12,521 nucleotides of DNA from the NCBI GenBank assembly GCA_017626895.1, contig JAGAHV010000035.1, positions 1-12,521 of the forward strand, read 5' to 3'. Both the position numbers and the translations under genes were made by a program. The DNA comes from Ventricola sp017626895. Its GTDB lineage: Bacteria > Bacillota > Clostridia > Christensenellales > Aristaeellaceae. Of the stretch, positions 5,500 to 11,824 are shown piece by piece (position 1 is the stretch's first letter; each line of letters starts with the position of its first letter). The notes beneath the pieces were generated by a model. That model did no database searches. It saw only the letters and a list, made by a program, of their open reading frames with translations, and was not told where the DNA came from.

Positions 5500-5913
5500 T
5501 TACAGGACCATCAGCAGGGTGCCGGCGCCAATCAGTAAGCAGCCAAGGGCCGATTTCAGGGTCACTTCCTCATGTAGGAAAACAAAAGCCAGGACAAGGG
5601 TGATCACCACGGACAGTTTATCAATCGGAACAACTTTTGAGGCGCTGCCGGACTGCAGTGCCTTATAGTAGCAAAGCCACGAGGCACCTGTTGCCAGTCC
5701 GGAGAGAATCAGGAAAATCCAGCTTCTTTGACTGATCGATTTGATTCCCTCCTGCTGATGGGTAAGGAAGACCATTCCCCAGGCCATGATGAGAACGACC
5801 GTTGTGCGAATGGCGGTCGCCAGATTGGAACCGACACCCTCAATCCCGATTTTTGCCAGGATGGAGGTCAAGGCGGCAAAAACAGCTGAACCCAGCGCTA
5901 ACCAGAACCACAT
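5500..5913 (-). CDS. Half-size EamA-type membrane protein (137 aa)
   Basis: A small integral membrane protein with one EamA unit instead of the usual two, like COG2510-type predicted membrane proteins. It has about five hydrophobic helices: WFWLALGSAVFAALTSILA, then ATAIRTTVVLIMAWGMVFL, SWIFLILSGLATGASWLCYY, SVVITLVLAFVFL and a C-terminal LGCLLIGAGTLLMVL. The family signature is visible in GLATGASWLCYYKALQ and in VPIDKLSVVITLVLAF. The frame stays open another 111 codons upstream, but AGGAGG (5921-5926) seven bases before MWFW fixes the start. Half-size EamA proteins probably dimerise; the substrate is unknown. It is divergent from the flavoprotein gene at 6043. I see no convincing terminator after it. 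Confidence 0.85.
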   Translation of the reverse strand: MWFWLALGSAVFAALTSILAKIGIEGVGSNLATAIRTTVVLIMAWGMVFLTHQQEGIKSISQRSWIFLILSGLATGASWLCYYKALQSGSASKVVPIDKLSVVITLVLAFVFLHEEVTLKSALGCLLIGAGTLLMVL

Positions 5914-5961
5914 TTTCTTTCCTCCTCTATACCACGATACCGTTTTATGATGATTTTCTGC

Positions 5962-5991
5962 TTGACCGTAGTCTGCCTGTTCGTTTAAAAT
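5962..5991 (+). promoter_or_regulatory. Promoter of the thioredoxin-reductase-like gene
   Basis: TTGACC (5962-5967) and TAAAAT (5986-5991) with an 18-base spacer, each 5 of 6 consensus bases. It lies about 50 bases before the ATG at 6043. Confidence 0.6.
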
Positions 5992-6042
5992 GATCAGGAA
6001 GTTAATTGTATTGACCGATACATCTAAAAAGGAGTTTACATT

Positions 6043-6900
6043 ATGCCCAGATATGATATAGCCATTATTGGCACCGGCCCCGGCGGTGTTTCTGCTGCCA
6101 TCACCTCCAAGATTCGCAATAAATCCGTTCTGCTCATCGGCAGCGCGGATCTCAGTTCCAAAATGACAAAGGCACATGCCATTTTCAATTATCCCGGATT
6201 CCCCGGTATTTCCGGTCAGGACCTGGGAAAAGCGCTGAAGGCGCATCTTGACAGCATGGAGATTGCCATTACAGAGGACCGCATTGCCAGCATCTATGCG
6301 ATGGGCGATTATTTTGCCCTGCAGGGCGGCAAGGAAATCTATGAGTCCACCACTGTGATTATCGGAAGCGGTGTCGTGGCCGGCAAGCCTCTGCCGGGCG
6401 AGGAGCAGCTGCTGGGACGCGGCGTCAGCTACTGTGCGACCTGCGATGCGCCGCTGTACAAAAACAAGGCGACGGCCGTTGTCGGATACAGCCGCAGCGA
6501 GGAAGCGGAGGCGCGGTTCCTTTCCGAGGTCTGCAGCGAGGTGCTGTATTTCCCCATGTATCGGGATGATCCGGAGCTGCCGGAGTCTGTCCGCGTGATT
6601 CGTGAAGCCGTCATGTCCATTGATGAGCAGGAAGGAAAGCGCCGCGTCGTGACCCGCGAAAATGCCTATCCGGTGGATGGCGTATTTGTCCTTCGCGAGA
6701 GCATCTCCCCCGGCCAGCTGGTTCCCGGACTTGAGCTGAGGGACGGATCCTTCATTAAGGTGGACCGCCTCATGGCCACCAATATTCCCGGATGCTTTGC
6801 CTGCGGTGATGTGGTGGGACAGCCGTTCCAGTACATCAAGGCAGCCGGCGAGGGCAATATTGCAGCGCTTTCCGCTGTGGCCTATCTCGATAAAAAGTAA
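6043..6900 (+). CDS. Thioredoxin-reductase-like flavoprotein without a clear NADPH motif (285 aa)
   Basis: A low-molecular-weight thioredoxin-reductase-family protein that should move electrons through FAD to a CxxC pair and on to a thiol partner. Visible parts are an FAD-binding GTGPGG (10-15), NYPGFPG (49-55), the redox pair CATC (131-134) followed by Asp135, and a C-terminal FAD motif GCFACGDV (250-257), which holds a second CxxC. The NADPH-binding loop, normally GGGxSA plus HRRxxxR, is replaced by VVGYSRSEEA (147-156) and YFPMYRDD (169-176). At 285 residues it is shorter than the usual 305-320. Clostridial ferredoxin-dependent thioredoxin reductases also lack the pyridine-nucleotide signature, so ferredoxin may be the donor; this is inference. 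AAAAGGAG (6027-6034) supports the start. No thioredoxin gene is adjacent. Confidence 0.88.
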   Translation: MPRYDIAIIGTGPGGVSAAITSKIRNKSVLLIGSADLSSKMTKAHAIFNYPGFPGISGQDLGKALKAHLDSMEIAITEDRIASIYAMGDYFALQGGKEIYESTTVIIGSGVVAGKPLPGEEQLLGRGVSYCATCDAPLYKNKATAVVGYSRSEEAEARFLSEVCSEVLYFPMYRDDPELPESVRVIREAVMSIDEQEGKRRVVTRENAYPVDGVFVLRESISPGQLVPGLELRDGSFIKVDRLMATNIPGCFACGDVVGQPFQYIKAAGEGNIAALSAVAYLDKK

Positions 6901-7013
6901 TCATTCGCTGTGCAGAAGCTTTTCCGTGATTCCGGGGAGGCTTCTGTGAACAAAGATGCCCCAAAAAAGATGTTTGTTGTCCTGCGACAAATGACTGAAG
7001 TGGAGGTTTCGTT

Positions 7014-7841
7014 ATGCCGTTTTGTTCCAACTGTGGTGTTCAGATTACCGGGACAGAAAACTTCTGCCCCTCATGCGGGACGCCTCTGAAAACAGCAGGG
7101 AAAACAGTCCCGATGCCTGAACCGGCCATTCCCGGGGAGGCACAGTACCGGGTGATTCTGGCGGATAAAGGGGACTGCACAAAAGCGCTGACCAAGGATG
7201 TCCTGCGGGACCTGATGGGTTATACGCTGGCGGATGCCGGTGCCCTGATTGATGCCATGCCGGTTGTGGTGGCACAGAATCTGACCCGTTCCCAGGCGAT
7301 GATGGTTTCTGAGGTACTGACGGATTACGGAATGAACGCGTCCGTGTGCGACAGAAGGAATGCGTATGTGAACTTTGGTCCGTCTGAACTGAAGCCGGTT
7401 TTCAGTTCAAGGGGAACAATGCTGGCCGGGGCATCCGCCATCTTGCGCACGCTGACGAAAGAAAACCAGGTGGACCGCATCATCCGCTGGTCACAGCCGA
7501 ACCTGCTCGACTTCCTGTTCCGGCCGCCGGTCAGGCGGGAGACGCCGCTTCAGTTTGCGCTGGGGTCTCTTTTTGACCTGATTCATCCGAATGAACCGCC
7601 GAGAGGTGCTGCGAGGCCAAAGACCTCGTCATCTCCGCGCACAACAGGAACGGGCCGGAAAACGACCACTGGCCGTGCCCCGGAGCGGGCAAAATCCGCG
7701 GGCGGGTCAAAGGATGATAAACCGCCGGTCCCGAGGCCGCCGGTCCGCGCACCCGGAGTTGGATCCGGAGCGGGCAGGCACACCACAACCAGCCAGCGAA
7801 AAACGACAACCGGCCCCGGAACGGGTCGCAGACCGAAATAA
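7014..7841 (+). CDS. Zinc-ribbon protein with L7/L12-CTD-like segment (275 aa)
   Basis: Cytoplasmic-type protein of unknown role. Residues 1-25 form a zinc ribbon with CSNC (4-7) and CPSC (18-21). Residues 44-112 resemble the C-terminal domain of ribosomal protein L7/L12: YRVILADKGD lines up with its first strand, DVLRDLMGYTLADAGALID with the VREITGLGLKEAKxLVD helix-turn-helix, then a PVVVAQNLTRSQA segment and LTDYGMNASV as the final helix and strand. Residues 120-195 contain no domain I know. The last 80 residues are a low-complexity basic tail rich in Thr, Arg, Pro and Gly, probably disordered. There is no signal peptide or membrane helix. GGAGG (7002-7006) supports the ATG. The 113-base gap after the flavoprotein gene has only a weak hairpin (6913-6946), so co-transcription is possible. 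Confidence 0.82.
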   Translation: MPFCSNCGVQITGTENFCPSCGTPLKTAGKTVPMPEPAIPGEAQYRVILADKGDCTKALTKDVLRDLMGYTLADAGALIDAMPVVVAQNLTRSQAMMVSEVLTDYGMNASVCDRRNAYVNFGPSELKPVFSSRGTMLAGASAILRTLTKENQVDRIIRWSQPNLLDFLFRPPVRRETPLQFALGSLFDLIHPNEPPRGAARPKTSSSPRTTGTGRKTTTGRAPERAKSAGGSKDDKPPVPRPPVRAPGVGSGAGRHTTTSQRKTTTGPGTGRRPK

Positions 7842-7849
7842 TGTCTAAG

Positions 7850-7883
7850 TCCCCGCAGCAAGGCTGCGGGGATTGCTTATTCC
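7850..7883 (+). terminator. Terminator after the zinc-ribbon gene
   Basis: A perfect 10-bp GC-rich stem, TCCCCGCAGC (7850-7859) with GCTGCGGGGA (7863-7872), and a three-base loop, then T-rich TTGCTTATTCC. It lies nine bases past the stop. It may also serve the convergent SIMPL gene, though the minus-strand side has no U-tract. Confidence 0.85.
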
Positions 7884-7915
7884 TGAAAACCTTGTTCTGA
7901 GCAGCGGGACAGGCA

Positions 7916-8611
7916 TTATTCCGCGGTGTACGTAATACTGACCGTGGCGGAGACGATGAGCTTGGCCGCCTGGACAACGGTTTCCGCTTTTCCGGCCGCG
8001 GCGTCCATGGACCGGGCGGAAAAGTTCCCGATGTTGTTGGTGTAACTGTAGACGTTGCTGTCAGAGATCGCCTGGATGCCGGTAATCTTGAGCCCGGCGG
8101 CCTCGGCCAGAACCTCTGCTTTCGCTTTGGCATCGGCGACAGCGATGCGGAGAGATTCCGCCTGGGCACTTTCCGTATCGGAGGCGGAGAAGGCAATTCC
8201 GTTCAGGGTATTGGCGCCGGCGGCAAAGGCAGCGTCGATGAGGGCGCCAACTTTGTCCATATCCGTTACTTTCACGGCCAGAGTGGAATTGGCATTGTAT
8301 GCGGTTACCTGCTCCTCGCTGCTGGTATGATCGTAGATGGCATAGATGTTCATGTAGTCGGTATTGATGTTTTCGCTCTCGATTCCGCTGTCGAGCAGTG
8401 CCTGCCGGATGGCGGCGATGCTTTCATTGACTTCCTGCTGGGCAGTGAGCACTTCCTTGTTCTGTGCGCTGACCCCCAGGGAGATGACAGCGGTATCTGC
8501 GCTGACCTGTGTTTCGCCGGTTCCGCTGACAGTAATGACCGGCTCTGCCAGAGCCATGGCGGAGGTCAGTGCCAGAATGAGCGTCAGGATAAGAATGAAT
8601 CGTTTCATCAT
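7916..8611 (-). CDS. Exported SIMPL-domain (DUF541) protein (231 aa)
   Basis: A predicted periplasmic or cell-surface protein of the SIMPL/DUF541 family, related to E. coli YggE and BP26; its biochemical function is unknown. A signal peptide ends at about residue 22 (MALA before Glu-Pro). The family opening TVSGTGETQVSADTAVISLG follows directly. Other family traits are the long helix around VLTAQQEVNESIAAIRQAL, the SGIESENINTDYMNIY segment, and the helix AVADAKAKAEVLAEAAGLK. Length is normal for the family. The frame is open further upstream, but AAGGA at 8621-8625 best fits the first of two adjacent ATGs (8611 or 8608). It has no lipobox and no membrane anchor other than the signal. Confidence 0.87.
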   Translation of the reverse strand: MMKRFILILTLILALTSAMALAEPVITVSGTGETQVSADTAVISLGVSAQNKEVLTAQQEVNESIAAIRQALLDSGIESENINTDYMNIYAIYDHTSSEEQVTAYNANSTLAVKVTDMDKVGALIDAAFAAGANTLNGIAFSASDTESAQAESLRIAVADAKAKAEVLAEAAGLKITGIQAISDSNVYSYTNNIGNFSARSMDAAAGKAETVVQAAKLIVSATVSITYTAE

Positions 8612-8978
8612 GAAAAGTCTTCCTTTCTGTAATTCAGAGTGAGAGATCATCCGGATGCAATGGACCGGATATGGGCAGTCCCCATTTGAGTCTCTGCCCG
8701 CGGATGACCGCTTTCAATGATGAAAACGAACGGAATGCGGTTTTTTATCCCGGACACAGATTCAGGGACAATCCGGATGGGAATGTCGGGCCTTGACAGA
8801 GTGTCAGGTGGCGGGTAGAATTCCGTTGATTTCGGCCGTGTTTTTCCGGACGAAACGGAAACAGAGATCATTGCCGCAGGGTGACGAACGGTCACATTCC
8901 GGAAGGATGGATAACTGACCTTGCAGCCTGCAGAAACAAAAAATCCGGGCCAGGGTCCGGACCATGGGAGACAAGTAG
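8612..8978. other. 367-bp intergenic region with a plus-strand promoter and structured leader
   Basis: No convincing protein gene. A minus-strand frame at 8647-8895 begins with GTG and has no good ribosome-binding site or recognisable protein. The region carries the 5' side of the SIMPL gene, the promoter at 8793-8821, and a leader of about 150 bases before the DMT gene. That leader has hairpins at 8843-8861 (TTTCCG/CGGAAA), 8881-8895 (GTGAC/GTCAC, loop GAACG) and 8944-8961 (TCCGG/CCGGA). I do not match it to a known riboswitch class. Confidence 0.5.
8793..8821 (+). promoter_or_regulatory. Strong promoter upstream of the DMT transporter gene
   Basis: TTGACA (8793-8798, perfect) and TAGAAT (8816-8821, 5 of 6) with a 17-base spacer. 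A start near 8828 would give a 5' leader of about 150 bases before the ATG at 8979. Confidence 0.72.
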
Positions 8979-9857
8979 ATGACCAATTCTCAAAACAGCA
9001 GATCCCTGCTCATGTATATTTCTTCCATGCTGATCTTTGGAACGATTGGCATTTTCAGACGCTTTATTCCGCTTCCCTCCGCCCTCCTGGCCTGTGTCCG
9101 TGGTTTGCTGGGCGGCCTGTTTCTGCTGGCGTTTATCCGTCTCCGGGGAAAGGGAACAGGGGAACGTGTGCCCGGGCAGACCTTTGTGGGACTTGCCGTG
9201 ACGGGGGTGATGATCGGGATTAACTGGATCCTGCTGTTTGAGGCCTACAACCATACGACGGTGGCGGTTGCGACGCTTTGCTACTATATGCAGCCAACCA
9301 TCGTGGTCCTCCTTTCCCCGCTCATTTTCCGGGAGAAACTGACCGGCAAAAAAGCCGTTTGTGCCGCGCTGTCCATTCTGGGCATGGTGCTGGTTTCCAG
9401 CGTGGTCGGGGAAAGGCCGGGGCCCGGACATTTTCTCGGCATCCTCTTGGGCCTGGGGGCAGCGTGTATTTATGCTGGTGTGGTGATTCTGAATAAAACG
9501 ATCCGGGGGAACTCTGCGTATCAGCGGACAACGATTCAGCTGCTCTCGGCAGGGCTGGCGATGGTTCCGTATCTGCTGGTGACCGGCGGATTCGGGGGAG
9601 TGGCGCTGAACCCGATGCAGGTTGTCCTGCTCCTGGTGGTGGGCAGTGTGCACACGGGAATTGCCTATGTCCTGTATTTTGGCAGCATGGAAGGCCTGAG
9701 TGTTCAGTCGATTGCGGTGCTGAGCTATATTGATCCGGTGTCCGCCCTGCTGTTTTCGGCGGTCCTGCTGCGGGAGCCGCTCAGTCCGCTGAATCTGATC
9801 GGTGCCGTGCTGATTATCGGGTCGGCCATTGTCAGCGAAATGCCGGAAAAGAGATGA
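8979..9857 (+). CDS. EamA/DMT-family transporter, two EamA domains (292 aa)
   Basis: An inner-membrane drug/metabolite-superfamily permease of full length, with about ten predicted helices in two EamA repeats. The first repeat runs to about residue 140 and contains the typical GINWILLFEAYNHTTVAVAT and CYYMQPTIVVLLSPLIFREK segments. The second contains GSVHTGIAYVLYFGSM and SIAVLSYIDPVSALLFS, which align with the same motif, then LLREPLSPLNLIGAVLIIGS. Members export metabolites, amino acids or drugs; the substrate is not predictable here. GGGAG (8966-8970) is eight bases before the ATG. It is a single-gene unit behind its own promoter and structured leader. The next gene on the plus side is convergent. 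Confidence 0.88.
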   Translation: MTNSQNSRSLLMYISSMLIFGTIGIFRRFIPLPSALLACVRGLLGGLFLLAFIRLRGKGTGERVPGQTFVGLAVTGVMIGINWILLFEAYNHTTVAVATLCYYMQPTIVVLLSPLIFREKLTGKKAVCAALSILGMVLVSSVVGERPGPGHFLGILLGLGAACIYAGVVILNKTIRGNSAYQRTTIQLLSAGLAMVPYLLVTGGFGGVALNPMQVVLLLVVGSVHTGIAYVLYFGSMEGLSVQSIAVLSYIDPVSALLFSAVLLREPLSPLNLIGAVLIIGSAIVSEMPEKR

Positions 9858-9945
9858 AATCCGGCTTCTGTCTCGCGGAAGAAGGAACAAGGGAAAAACG
9901 GATGCAGGATTGTGAAGGAAGACCGGACTCCTGCATCATGATAAC

Positions 9946-9966
9946 AAAAAGAGGGCCGAAGCCCTC
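9946..9966 (-). terminator. Terminator of the NSS transporter/small protein unit
   Basis: On the minus strand GAGGGC-TTCG-GCCCTC followed by TTTTTG: a six-bp GC-rich stem with a UUCG tetraloop and a run of five U, 13 bases past the stop at 9979. It is a classic intrinsic terminator. On the plus strand a separate 9-bp stem with a long loop (9901-9909 with 9929-9937) lies nearby but has no U-tract. Confidence 0.9.
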
Positions 9967-9978
9967 ATCAAAAGGTCA

Positions 9979-10263
9979 TTAAAACTGAATCATCAGGCCA
10001 AACAGTGTGAGCATCTGCATAAAAGCAGATGCTCTTTCTTTATTCCCTCCGCCGTCAGTTATCTGACGGCAGATCGTCAGGTCACGAATCTTACGGATAA
10101 TATCGAGCAAATGCTCGTGTTCCGCTGAAAGCTTTTCGATGATCATACGCTGAGACTGGATGATTTCATCCTCAGACGGATGAATCCGCTCCCCCGATGA
10201 GGATGTGGATTCCAAAGCGGTTTCACCGGGGTTCTTTCGTTTTCCTTTGGGTTCTTTTGGCAT
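9979..10263 (-). CDS. Small protein of unknown function, coiled-coil-like (94 aa)
   Basis: I do not recognise this protein. Residues 1-30 are basic and polar (MPKEPKGKRKNP start). Residues about 32-63 (DEIIQSQRMIIEKLSAEHEH onward) look like an amphipathic or coiled-coil helix, and the C-terminus is hydrophobic (LTLFGLMIQF). There is no signal peptide. AGGTGG near 10269-10274 fits the ATG. It begins 47 bases after the stop of the NSS transporter gene with no hairpin between, and a strong terminator follows, so the two are probably one transcription unit. The last 30 codons overlap two strong hairpins, one of them a plus-strand terminator (10009-10046). The true C-terminus may therefore be a read-through of former intergenic DNA. 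A transporter-associated or phage-like small protein are both possible. Confidence 0.6.
   Translation of the reverse strand: MPKEPKGKRKNPGETALESTSSSGERIHPSEDEIIQSQRMIIEKLSAEHEHLLDIIRKIRDLTICRQITDGGGNKERASAFMQMLTLFGLMIQF
10009..10046 (+). terminator. Plus-strand terminator lying inside the convergent small gene
   Basis: A perfect 10-bp stem, GAGCATCTGC (10009-10018) with GCAGATGCTC (10025-10034), and a six-base loop, then TTTCTTTATTCC on the plus strand. It is well placed to end the DMT transporter transcript. It lies antisense to codons of the 94-aa gene at 9979-10263. A further 8-bp stem, GCCGTCAG with CTGACGGC, follows at 10051-10070. Confidence 0.6.
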
Positions 10264-10310
10264 AATTCCACCTGTTGCCGAACTCGATCTGAATCCGTTT
10301 GTCTCTGTGT

Positions 10311-11711
10311 TTAACTGAGCGTTACGCCGGAGAAGATGCTGAGAATGAGGATGGCGAGAATGGCGGCCGGTGCCACAAAACGGATGAGAACCGTGTACGC
10401 CTTTGCCAGACGGAACCGGAATCCGCTCTGCTCAACCTCTGCAATAATGCTCTCCGGCTTCCAGACCCATCCGACGAAAATACAGCAGCCCAGGGCACAC
10501 AGCGGAATCATGATCCGGTCGGTCAGGTATTCCATGAAATCACACAGTGCCGGGTGGGTAATCCCGTTGACACCGTCATACCAGATGCCTTTGAGGGGAA
10601 TGGCGGCCTGTGAACAGGTGTAGAGGCAGCCGATCAGGAACAGAATCAGGCAGAGAATGATGGTGGTCCGCTTCCGTGTCCATCCAAACTCCTCCGTCAG
10701 GAACGCGACGATACTCTCAATCAGCGAGATGCTGGAGGTCAGCGCGGCAAACAGCAGAAGGAGATAAAAGAGGACGCCGAAGATCCGGCCGCCGGGCATC
10801 TCCGCAAAGACACCTGCCAGGGAAACGAAGGCAAATCCGCCGCCTTTTCCCACCTCGCCGCTGCCCAGCGTGGCAAAGACTGCCGGGACGATGATGAATC
10901 CGGCAAGAATAGCCACCAGGGTATCCATGCCGCAGACGACCGCGGTATTCTTGATCATGTCCTCGGATTTGGAAAGGTACGAGCCGTAGGTGACCAGGAT
11001 GGCCATGCCGATGGACAGGGAATAAAAGGCCTGCCCGAGAGCCGAGAAGAAGGTGTTGACGGTGACTTTTCCCAGGTCGAGGGAAAGCATGTATTTGACA
11101 CCTGCCTCGGCGCCGGGGAGGGTAACGGAGCGGACCAGGAGAATAATGAGGAGGAGGAACAGGGCCGGCATTCCGAACTTGTTGAACTTCTCAATTCCGC
11201 CCTCCACGCCGCGGATGATGATCACCGCATTGAGGAGCATGAACAGTGCTGCAAAAAAGAGCGCGGTCCAGGGAATGGAGGTGGTGCCATCCGCGTGCAG
11301 CCCCAGCATGTTGTAAAAATACCCCAGAGAATCCCGGTAGATGGCCGGTGCCTCAAAGGCGTAACTGAAGACATAGCGCAGAACCCAGCCGCCCACATGG
11401 CTGTAATAGCAGGTGATGATGAAGGCCCCGATAACTCCGATCCAGCCCACCCAGGAATGCTGCTTATAGCCAAGCTTCTTGAAGGTATTGACGATATTGG
11501 TCTGGCTAGCGCGGCCCAGTGCCAGTTCGGTCAGCATCAGGGGGATGCCCAGGAGAACCACGATAAACAGATAAATCAGCAGAAATGAGCCTCCGCCGCC
11601 TTCATAGGCCCGGCCGGGAAATTTCCAGATGTTGCCCAGGCCGACGGCGGAGCCGGCTGCGGCAAGGATGAAACCCAGTTTGCTGCTCCACTGGGCACGT
11701 TTCTTTTCCAT
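10311..11711 (-). CDS. Sodium:neurotransmitter-symporter (NSS) family amino-acid transporter (466 aa)
   Basis: A bacterial LeuT/TnaT-type secondary transporter that couples Na+ entry to uptake of an amino acid or amine. The TM1 signature GSAVGLGNIWKFP (20-32), with its unwound substrate and Na+ site, is intact. The helix after it (FLLIYLFIVVLLGIPLMLTE) is the usual TM2, and LGQAFYSLSIGMAILVTYGSY matches TM6, the second substrate-binding segment. About eleven to twelve helices can be counted over the normal length for prokaryotic members. GGGAGG (11721-11726) is nine bases before the ATG. It is driven by a consensus promoter and followed by a 94-aa gene. A tryptophan substrate (as for TnaT) is possible, but I cannot assign it. 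Confidence 0.93.
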   Translation of the reverse strand: MEKKRAQWSSKLGFILAAAGSAVGLGNIWKFPGRAYEGGGGSFLLIYLFIVVLLGIPLMLTELALGRASQTNIVNTFKKLGYKQHSWVGWIGVIGAFIITCYYSHVGGWVLRYVFSYAFEAPAIYRDSLGYFYNMLGLHADGTTSIPWTALFFAALFMLLNAVIIIRGVEGGIEKFNKFGMPALFLLLIILLVRSVTLPGAEAGVKYMLSLDLGKVTVNTFFSALGQAFYSLSIGMAILVTYGSYLSKSEDMIKNTAVVCGMDTLVAILAGFIIVPAVFATLGSGEVGKGGGFAFVSLAGVFAEMPGGRIFGVLFYLLLLFAALTSSISLIESIVAFLTEEFGWTRKRTTIILCLILFLIGCLYTCSQAAIPLKGIWYDGVNGITHPALCDFMEYLTDRIMIPLCALGCCIFVGWVWKPESIIAEVEQSGFRFRLAKAYTVLIRFVAPAAILAILILSIFSGVTLS

Positions 11712-11746
11712 AGTGCATTTCCTCCCGAACGTGATTTTTTAGAACC

Positions 11747-11775
11747 ATTATACCGTGAACACTGTTTTCTGTCAA
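11747..11775 (-). promoter_or_regulatory. Perfect consensus promoter of the NSS transporter gene
   Basis: Minus-strand TTGACA (11770-11775) and TATAAT (11747-11752), both exact, with a 17-base spacer. The message would start near 11740 with a short leader of about 30 bases. Strong constitutive expression is implied, unless an operator overlaps. Confidence 0.88.
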
Positions 11776-11791
11776 AAGACTGGCATGAGTC

Positions 11792-11818
11792 AAAAAAGCG
11801 GTTCCGCTTGGAACCGCT
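11792..11818 (-). terminator. Terminator of the aldo/keto reductase gene
   Basis: On the minus strand AGCGGTTCC-AAGC-GGAACCGCT followed by TTTTT: a 9-bp stem, four-base loop and U-tract, beginning six bases past the stop at 11825. It separates this gene from the NSS promoter. Confidence 0.93.
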
Positions 11819-11824
11819 CAGCTG

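Noticed and set aside
8647..8895. 82-codon minus-strand frame in the intergenic region
   Set aside because: It uses a GTG start without a good ribosome-binding site, has no recognisable domain, and overlaps a strong opposite-strand promoter.
8821..8978. Guanidine-I (ykkC) riboswitch before the DMT transporter
   Set aside because: Short look-alike pieces (AGGGTCCGG, GGGAGAC) occur, but the order and conserved core of the class are missing.
8892..9890. 332-codon minus-strand open frame opposite the DMT transporter
   Set aside because: The translation is rich in His, Gln, Arg and Asn in the way shadow frames of membrane proteins are; the plus-strand gene has a start signal and clear EamA motifs.
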